Assembly: GCA_945859605.1 (NCBI GenBank)
Contig: OX243815.1
Span: 45,526,193 to 45,590,192 of the forward strand
Length of the DNA: 64,000 bases
From: Lumbricus rubellus
Taxonomy: Eukaryota; Annelida; Clitellata; Crassiclitellata; Lumbricidae
Direction of reading: 5' to 3'
Shown one piece after another: positions 58,401-64,000 of the stretch (its first letter is position 1; each line of letters opens with the position of its first letter). The notes under the pieces were generated by a model that searched no databases, was not told the DNA's origin, and saw only the letters and a program-made list of their open reading frames with translations. The position numbers and the translations under genes were made by a program.

Positions 58401-61400
58401 ATTACAATGTGAATATTCTATTCCAAAGTACTCTAGGAGAGGTACTTGGAACGTTATTAAAAGCTGAAAAATATAAACAGGTTTTTGTGGAAAATTAATA
58501 AATTGAATTTTTTTTCGTGTCCATATCACCCCGGGATTGGGGGGATATGGACATGGGGTGTCCATATCACCCCACTAATGTTGATATCATCCAAAAGCAC
58601 CTGATTGATATGAGAGTTATTAAGAAACATTAAACAGTCGTTAAGTTTATGAGAACATTGGTAACCAGAACAAAAGGCAACACTTTGTGTCCATCTCTGA
58701 GGACACGGACATGGGTGCTGGACTGGCCATGGGAAATCTTCCGTTTCGTTGAGCAATAGGCAATACATGTAGATCCAATGCCATCGCCGATACATCCAGA
58801 TGCCCAAACATTGGGGATATACCAGATCTCTTCCTGTAGGTCTTCATTGAGTGGCACATACGATGGATCCAGCGCCTCACTGCTGCACCTGCTTATTTGG
58901 CATTGTCTAAAGACCACTGAACCCTAATGTGTCTTTTTTTGAACTCTTGTGGCATTGTTTCGCAATAATTCTTGTCACAAAAAGCAATTAAACGATACCA
59001 ATATCAGTTAGTCTGTTTAAAACATCTTTACTTACACGAAACACAGCTGGGGAGGTATGAACATTTAGCCGGGGTGATATGGACATAAGCGTGTCCATAT
59101 CACCCCACTATGTATTAATATAGCACTAGGGGTGATATGGACAATGTCCATATCACCCCAGTATCTCAGTGTCCATATCACCCCAATAGCAATGGTATAT
59201 CGGATCGTTACTTTCTCGCGTTTAGAAAGCACATGACGTGAAATAAATGACACAAATAACCTTTATTTAAAACTGCCAACTTCAAAATTTTACATCCTAA
59301 AGGCACCTTTTTATATAATTTTCATAATCATGGCTAGCTATTTTATATAAATGGGATAATTTGAAAAACAACGCGTATAAGTCTGAATTTTACCATCGCG
59401 ACATCAGTTTATAGTTGAAAGGTGAAGGACGAATGTGCATAGAGCTATAAACAGGTTAGAGTTTATTATATTATCATATTAAGCAGTAGAAGACGGGTGG
59501 CCATAACACCCAGGGTGTCCATAACCCCCCGGGTGACCCTAGAGTCCAGCCTTGTACGAATACAGTTAGGCCTATTGTAGCCTTTAGTCAAAACCATTCA
59601 TAACATAAGGAGTAACGTGGTTCTGCATTGGGTCGAAATCATTACTACATTGGACCTAAAATCAGGTCTAGATTGGATATTAATTATTAGACCCAACTGG
59701 GCGTAAGTTAGGTCTGTGGTCTGTCAACTATCGGACATGGAATTATTGGACACGGCAAAGATTGCGTGTGAATTCAGAGGATTTCTCCAATGTGTTACAC
59801 CAATGGTTATGATTGATGCTTTTTCGTACATTTCCACAACGTTCTCAGGGAAGTGGCAAGATAAGATTTATGTGCGATTCATTGACGAAGAGAGCGGATT
59901 AGGTTAGATTATCTATATAAATAAAAATGAAACTTTGCGATCCTGCGGTCACGATCACGCCGAAACTGACGCATCAATTGTTTTGAAAATTTACCAAAAC
60001 CTTCCATTCCGATAACGCAAGGTCACGACATTTCTTTTCCCGAAAAAAACCCAATCGTTTCCACAAAAAGTGAACTTTGCAATCCGTTCGCCCGCCATTT
60101 GCAATTTGAACGAAACGGCACGCTTCCAAAATTTCAGAATCGTCTTTACCCGAAACAAAGTGACTAAGCATTAATGAGTGCGCGTCCCCTGACGTCATAA
60201 GCGACTCGATAAATAATTACGTTACGGCCTTCAAAAATTCTTGGGCTCTATCCGCTGTCAGTAAAGGATGGTCTGAGGGACGAAACGAGCGGAGTCGGAG
60301 GTGGACGGAGCGGAGGGGAAGAGGGAGGGGGATGGGGAAGGGGAGGAGGGGAGGGGAATGGGGGGGAGTGGAGGGGAGGGGAGGGGAGGGGAGGGGAGGG
60401 GAGGGGAGGGGAGGGGAGGGGAGGGGAGGGGAGGGGAGGGGAGGGGAGGGGAGGGGAGGGGAGGGGAGGGGAGGGGAGGGGAGGGGAGGGGAGGGGAGGG
60501 GAGGGGAGGGGAGGGGAGGGGAGGGGAGGGGAGGGGAGGGGAGGGGGAGGCGGAGGGGAGGCGGAGGGGAGGTGGAGGGGATAATAGAGAGGGAGGGGGA
60601 GGGGCGGGGGAGGGGAAGGGGAGGGGGGTCTTTTCTGCCACAGCAACGCGTGGCTGGGTACAGCTATTTAGATTATAAAATTTAACATCAGAACATTCTT
60701 AGACGATCGAAACAACTCTTAGCACCTGAGATGCGTTACACAACAACAGTTACTTAGTTGCTAGGTCAATTATACGCATATACGCTGAGAGCGCCTCTGA
60801 ATAGCTAGTCTGTAAGAGGCGCTTTACAAATGCTCATATACAATACAATACAATACAATACAATACAATACAATACAATACAATATAGGTGCGCGATGTC
60901 TTACATTGAACGGTAGCTTTGACTTCTCTGTGTATAAGATCGAGATGGTAATAACTCCAGCAATTCCCGCCAACAAGCAGACGATAATCAGAATCCAGCA
61001 GAGGGGATGGACAGCTCTCCTTGTCTGGGTATCTATAGAAACAACTATCACGATATCACATTTTAAAACTGAGATCAAAACAGATTTCCTGCGTGAAAGA
61101 ATTTTTTTACAGGACTTCCCCTGTAATAATTAAGCTTATCTGTGATGCTGTTGGTCAACTTTTCAGAGGGATAGATTTAACAACTTGCCGATTTGCTTAT
61201 GTTTTGTAATTGCATACTATGATTAGGCCTAGGCCTAATTAATTGCAAAATTTATTTTGATTATTTGTGATAATATTATAGACGCTACTAGGCCTATATT
61301 GTTTATTTGTGATAATTATAGACGTTACTATATTGTTCTCAATCGATTTTCCCGCGGTGCATTTGCACGCGGTTTCATAAAGTACAAGTACATACTTACT

Positions 61401-61597
61401 TTAAAGTTAACTGGCGTCTCAACATTTCAAGTAGTGTGTCATACAGTGTCAATATTTAAAGTAAGCCTATAGTATGCACTTGCTCACTGCTTGTTTACAC
61501 TCGTAGGCCTAAACCTACCATCTGACTCTCCAGCCGCTGAATTAAAGAACGACAGATAAGACTTTTTAGACGATTCCAACAGAGGTCCGCTAACCAT
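47016..61597 (-). CDS. ENTPD: Ecto-nucleoside triphosphate diphosphohydrolase (CD39-type NTPDase), copy B
   Basis: Tandem paralogue of copy A with the same eleven exons and phases: 61597-61519, 61032-60905, 57828-57708, 56744-56582, 55964-55796, 53644-53423, 52858-52727, 49823-49659, 48540-48421, 47678-47547 and 47207-47016. The sum is 1623 nt, 540 residues plus stop. Apyrase regions are IGVDSGSSKT, VGATAGMR, GSEEGAFGWITSNYL, ALDMGGASTQMTF and GSDFGWVLG. N- and C-terminal hydrophobic segments are retained (CWILIIVCLLAGIAGVITI; VSTAVFVIIVVISASIVLV). Exon 6 has one extra Thr codon relative to A (HMTTIDPN versus HMTIDPN). The C-terminal tail is ILFQRASR, shorter than ILFRRVFQQVYA in A, because an insertion falls within the last codons. 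Introns carry a LINE (intron 7), a DNA transposon (intron 5), a MITE (intron 8) and a long GAA/GGA repeat (intron 9). The coding sequence is intact, so it is probably functional. Confidence 0.93.
47305..47505 (+). mobile_element. tRNA-derived SINE, intron 10 of NTPDase copy B
   Basis: GGCGCAGTGGTGTAGTGGTG head with A box, GGTTCGAATCC B box, GTGAAACTCCGATGCAGTGT body and GGCGCTATATTGAAATGG end. Shared with copy A at 22672-22885. Confidence 0.82.
47743..48244 (-). repeat. Compound (GAA)n-(GGA)n microsatellite, intron 9 of NTPDase copy B
   Basis: About 119 pure TTC units (47743-48099) then about 48 TCC units (48100-48244) on the plus strand. The gene's sense strand therefore carries GGA followed by GAA. 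Copy A has a short, interrupted counterpart at 23124-23245. The homopolymeric frames through it are artefacts. Confidence 0.97.
48822..49139. mobile_element. hAT-like MITE in intron 8 of NTPDase copy B
   Basis: Ends CATAGGCGTACG and CGTACGCCTATG are flanked by the 8-bp direct repeat TGTTTGAC (48814-48821 and 49140-49147). The interior has poly-C runs and three copies of GACTAAAAAAAGGTCGTCAAC or close variants. 318 bp. Copy A lacks it at the matching site (near 24160). Confidence 0.87.
50090..52416 (-). mobile_element. 5'-truncated non-LTR retrotransposon (LINE) with reverse transcriptase, in intron 7 of NTPDase copy B
   Basis: A minus-strand open frame (52114-50174, 646 codons) encodes a reverse transcriptase. 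Motifs in order are LVKLDFTNAFNSLRRD, VGPQQGDPLGPLLF and FLDDLTLGG, so the usual YxDD box is FLDD. A Cys-His cluster (CHCG...GHHGFVC) and then KRPDG...LAWDAT resemble the zinc knuckle and PD-(D/E)XK-type endonuclease of R2/NeSL/Utopia-like LINEs; the class assignment is inference. The upstream frame 52353-52111 carries SAGGPDGFRPGHLLDL and joins the main frame but for one missing base in a G run near 52120. A 33-bp unit is tandemly duplicated at 51425-51490. The 5' end is truncated at about 52416 and the 3' end is A-rich at about 50090-50150. Both ends abut (ATT)n, suggesting insertion into that microsatellite. GC content is visibly higher than its surroundings. It is absent from copy A's intron. 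Confidence 0.88.
52418..52515 (+). repeat. (ATT)n microsatellite at the LINE 5' end
   Basis: About 25 ATT units adjoining the truncated 5' end of the LINE, continuous in type with the tract at its other end (50085-50150). Confidence 0.95.
52866..53330 (+). repeat. 34-bp tandem array with ISRE-like motif, intron 6 of NTPDase copy B
   Basis: Tandem units of 34 bp, better conserved than in copy A. ACGAAAGTGAAACT occurs about seven times between 52872 and 53125 and ATGAAAGTGAAACT near 53253; all fit RNGAAANNGAAACT. It begins just downstream, in plus coordinates, of exon 7. Confidence 0.87.
53722..55392. mobile_element. Non-autonomous DNA transposon with 9-bp target-site duplication, intron 5 of NTPDase copy B
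   Basis: Terminal inverted repeats CAGTGTTTAATCTAG and CTAGATTAAACACTG enclose 1671 bp. The flanks 53713-53721 and 55393-55401 are both GTTGGTAAC. Copy A has the unoccupied site once (GTTGGTAGCC at 26635). Poly-G and poly-C stretches lie just inside both ends. A GC-rich hairpin, GAGCGTCCTTCGGACGCTC, is near 55308. An 86-bp unit is repeated in tandem from about 54864. No transposase frame was found. Duplication length and ends could fit a Mutator-like or hAT-like element; the class is unresolved. Confidence 0.85.
54864..55245. repeat. 86-bp tandem repeat inside the DNA transposon
   Basis: CCATTGCAATGTAGAAATTC or a close variant recurs at 54864, 54950, 55036, 55122 (CCTTTG variant) and 55208, exactly 86 bp apart. 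Units include ATGGGGCTCTGAAAAAGTAC and TTTTGTTAAGATGG. Older, diverged units may extend left to about 54690. Confidence 0.9.
57357..57650 (+). repeat. (ATTAG)n array, intron 3 of NTPDase copy B
   Basis: About 290 bp of ATTAG-type units preceded by GAGAGCACTTCTGAATAGAT...GAAGCGCTTTAAAATG. About half the length of the copy-A array at the same position. Confidence 0.93.
57966..58167 (-). mobile_element. tRNA-derived SINE, near full length, intron 2 of NTPDase copy B
   Basis: Read on the minus strand it starts GGGGCGCGGTGGTGTAGTGG, with A box TGGTGTAGTGG, then B box GGTTCGAATCC, both good RNA polymerase III matches. A body follows with AAACTCCGATGCAGTGTTCG, and the 3' domain has GGGAGCGCCTCTGAGTAGG...GGGGCGCTATA. 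This is the best preserved copy and defines the family. Confidence 0.85.
58333..59543. mobile_element. Inverted-repeat element with iterated TATGGACA boxes, intron 2 of NTPDase copy B
   Basis: The left end TAGGGTAAACCGGGGGGTTA (first base 58333) mirrors the right end, whose inverse reads TAGGGTCACCCGGGGGGTTA. Box GTGTCCATATCACCCC or its inverse recurs near 58518, 58558, 59091, 59127-59160 and 59170. TAG or TA could be the target duplication. A minus-strand frame at 58917-58630 (95 codons) shows no recognised domain. Copy A intron 2 lacks the element. Confidence 0.7.
59570..59880 (+). repeat. Dispersed repeat, inverse copy of 17600-17935
   Basis: Shares GGAGTAACGTGGTTCTGCAT, TGGGTCGAAATCATTACTAC (diverged in the other copy) and CAATGTGTTACACCAATGGT with 17600-17935. 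A 63-codon frame (59716-59907, containing DTAKIACEFRGFLQCV) is open here but broken in the other copy. Protein coding is doubtful. Confidence 0.75.
59905..60672 (-). repeat. Repeat with (GGGGA)n core, inverse of the CTAGCTGAACCCGGCC family
   Basis: The right end AGCAACGCGTGGCTGGGTAC, AGCT is the inverse of the start of 9866-10330. The left end has CTATATAAATAAAAATGAAA then CACGATCACGCCGAAACTG. It lies in intron 2 of NTPDase copy B. Confidence 0.6.
60362..60548 (+). repeat. (GGGGA)n pentanucleotide microsatellite
   Basis: About 36 nearly perfect GGGGA units, with more irregular G-rich sequence to 60630. The long Pro/Ser or Gly/Glu/Arg frames here are artefacts. Confidence 0.97.
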
Positions 61598-61726
61598 TGC
61601 AACACTATAATTATATTATATATTTAACAGTCTTTTTATTTAATTTATCCAAGGTTTATTTGTAGTATTTCTCTGCGTGCTCGAGTACAGAGATTGGGTT
61701 TTCAGATGAACTGATCTCGTGTCTCT
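61598..61726 (-). promoter_or_regulatory. Conserved block upstream of NTPDase copy B start codon
   Basis: Counterpart of 33224-33362, cut off by the assembly gap at 61727. Confidence 0.4.
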
Positions 61727-61926
61727 NNNNNNNNNNNNNNNNNNNNNNNNNNNNNNNNNNNNNNNNNNNNNNNNNNNNNNNNNNNNNNNNNNNNNNNNNN
61801 NNNNNNNNNNNNNNNNNNNNNNNNNNNNNNNNNNNNNNNNNNNNNNNNNNNNNNNNNNNNNNNNNNNNNNNNNNNNNNNNNNNNNNNNNNNNNNNNNNNN
61901 NNNNNNNNNNNNNNNNNNNNNNNNNN
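61727..61926. other. Assembly gap (200 N)
   Basis: Exactly 200 N at the left edge of a long (CT)n tract. The upstream region of NTPDase copy B is interrupted here. The real length is unknown. Confidence 0.99.
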
Positions 61927-62141
<215 letters not shown>

Positions 62142-64000
62142 AAGCCTTTAAATGGGGTAGGAACGATTTGAAACAAACTCATTTAAATAAATACGACTCT
62201 TAATTTCAACGTTAGAAAGTAAGTTAGTATTGCAAAATATAGCAGAAATCGCGTACTATCCGCCATGCGTATCGTTTGTATGAAGCAATTAAGTTTAAAC
62301 TCTGAAATCGCGCAGTGAAGTGAAATTTAAGCAGCTTCCCTACCTCTTTAATGTTTTGCCTATAACTTGCTTTTAAATGAGTGGCAAGTACCAAATTTTT
62401 TTTAGCTGAGGCATTCTTCATATCCCCACAGGTACTATATAAATTTAAAAGTTAACCACGCACCATGTTGCACAAAATTTTCATATTGACAAAAATATCA
62501 AGTGGTTGTCATGCAGTCGACCTAGATCGAAGCACTGAAATTGAGAGCTTGCATAAAATGTTCTTTTTTCGATATTATTGCAATTTTCGCTATAATAATA
62601 ATTGATAGTAAAAATATGAACCATTCTTTCCATAATAAATGTAATGTTACTCAGGAAAGTCCGCTTTTTCCGCATTTTTGGACCCCCATCACCTAAAGAG
62701 AGGCATATCTTTGTAGATGGAGGTATAAACGATTTATAGCCTATATAAAACGTTATTTCTAACGCATAGGCTACTGGAATCTCATCTAATTATAAGTGAA
62801 AGTATGCAGAAATCCTTCCGTTAGCTACCGGTACACATTTTAATGTCAAAGACACGTTTTATCGCATTCATAACTTTACCACAACTATAGGCCTACTTTA
62901 AATTGCATTTCAAGGGGAGGTAGCCTATATTCTAGCATAGGCCTATAATATCAGGCTTTATAGCTGGCCTATAATGTCTTCCACCCCGATAGCACGACCG
63001 TGTATCGTAATCGTGACTTCCAAACTTCTAAAGCGCCACTTGAAAGTCAAACGCGGGGACCTTCTTATTCACGAACGCTGCGTCGAGTCACAGAGAATAG
63101 ATACTCACTTACTTACTAACGCTACATCTTAATAAATTTGTTTCCTGTAGCGCATGAATAAATTTTAAAATAAACTTGCTTATTAGCCTATAGGCCTAAT
63201 AATATGATATCTGAACACTGGAATGCGTGCAGCTGGTTGAATAGAGACTCACTTACTTACTAACGCTACATAATAAATTATATGATCTGCTTATGCGTCG
63301 AAGCACATTAGCCTAACCCTAACCAATGATTAGACTAGCCTATATAACAGGTGCAATCATCGTCAAGGATCGTGACGTTATAATAGTTTGCGTCTAGTAA
63401 CTTTGGCAAATAAGCTTACGTAGACCTAGGGTTGGCTGTTGCCTAGCGTCTAATGCAGTAGGCCTAACCTAATTTATAGCAAGGACGACAGCTATGCGCG
63501 CTGTTAAAAACATGCCTCAAGTGGATAAAAGCAGTAGTTTTCCCATAAAATATTATAAACTTTACAACAAGCGAAATAATTCAATTAAAGCAGTACTATT
63601 AAAAATAAAAATTGTTGAAAATGAGCCACTAGGACTAGGTAGGCTACTCATTGTTATTAGCTTGACCATTTTGTGCAGAATTTGTAGCCCAGCCCCAAAT
63701 TATTGCTCTAATAGCTATAATTTCTTGTCAATCACTTCATTATGGGTGATCGTAAGTTATGAATTGTTTAGTTCATTTATGCGTATTATTTTTTTAGGTA
63801 AACGTATAATGGGATGGGTATTTTATATTAAATTGTTTGTCTCACTCCAAGACCTGGCATTGCATACGCTGGTAACGTAGTGACGAACAACCGCGTGAAT
63901 AGTGTCTAGCGCCTCTAGTGGTAGCCTAATATAGGCATTGCCGTCTCTATGAAGAAAGTCGTCGAATATTGTTTGCAACAATAAACAATTGCCTGTGAAG
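62142..64000. other. Unassigned sequence right of the gap
   Basis: AT-rich with several TAGGCCTA octamers and a short direct repeat, ACTCACTTACTTACTAACGC, at about 63104 and 63247. A 128-codon frame at 63494-63880 has no recognised motif and hydrophobic, AT-driven composition. Nothing else identified. Confidence 0.5.

Noticed and set aside
58630..58917. 95-codon minus-strand frame inside the TATGGACA-box element
   Set aside because: No transposase or other domain motif; two overlapping frames are equally open.
60248..60685. Pro/Ser and Gly/Glu/Arg frames of 117-132 codons
   Set aside because: Translations of the GGGGA repeat.
63494..63880. 128-codon plus-strand frame with hydrophobic segments
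   Set aside because: No recognised motif, AT-rich composition and no splice or paralogue support; kept only as a note.

Overview
The window is nuclear DNA from an invertebrate animal. Genes are split by AT-rich introns with GT/AG boundaries. Intergenic and intronic space is packed with microsatellites, minisatellites, tRNA-derived SINEs, LINE pieces and small DNA transposons. The octamer TAGGCCTA recurs throughout. The mix (multi-copy GT92 glycosyltransferases, cell-surface NTPDases, hAT, piggyBac and mariner remnants, TAGGCCTA excess) suggests a marine deuterostome such as an echinoderm; that is inference, not proof.

Layout. 1-8334: first GT92 glycosyltransferase gene on the minus strand, running off the left edge. 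13014-16915: complete second GT92 gene, same strand, same three-exon structure. 17-22 kb: repeats, including a 1 kb inverted-repeat element with a 35-bp minisatellite. 22042-33223: complete 11-exon minus-strand gene for a CD39-type ecto-NTPDase (copy A). 33.5-35.6 kb: a mariner-like element with a piggyBac-like element nested in it. 36-44 kb: non-coding repeats, including about 1 kb of pure (ACAT)n and a perfect palindrome. 44060-45068: a third GT92 catalytic exon on the plus strand. 47016-61597: complete 11-exon NTPDase copy B, a tandem paralogue of A with identical splice phases. 61727-61926: assembly gap in a (CT)n tract. 62-64 kb: no recognisable gene.

Gene function. The GT92 proteins look like type II Golgi glycosyltransferases and the NTPDases like two-pass plasma-membrane enzymes that hydrolyse extracellular nucleotides. 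There are no operons; clustering reflects tandem duplication. Both families kept their intron positions after duplication, so each paralogue shows the pre-insertion state for mobile elements in the other. Copy B has gained a GC-rich LINE with reverse transcriptase, a 1.67 kb DNA transposon with a 9-bp target duplication, and a hAT-like MITE. Copy A has gained a different hAT-like MITE and a repeat 3' of the gene. An insertion at the end of copy B changed its C-terminus. Both copies carry an intronic 34-bp tandem array whose unit fits the interferon-stimulated response element consensus.

Limits: exon boundaries were derived by eye from splice consensus, reading phase and paralogue comparison. 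Untranslated exons, promoters and transcript ends are not established. Repeat copy numbers are visual counts.
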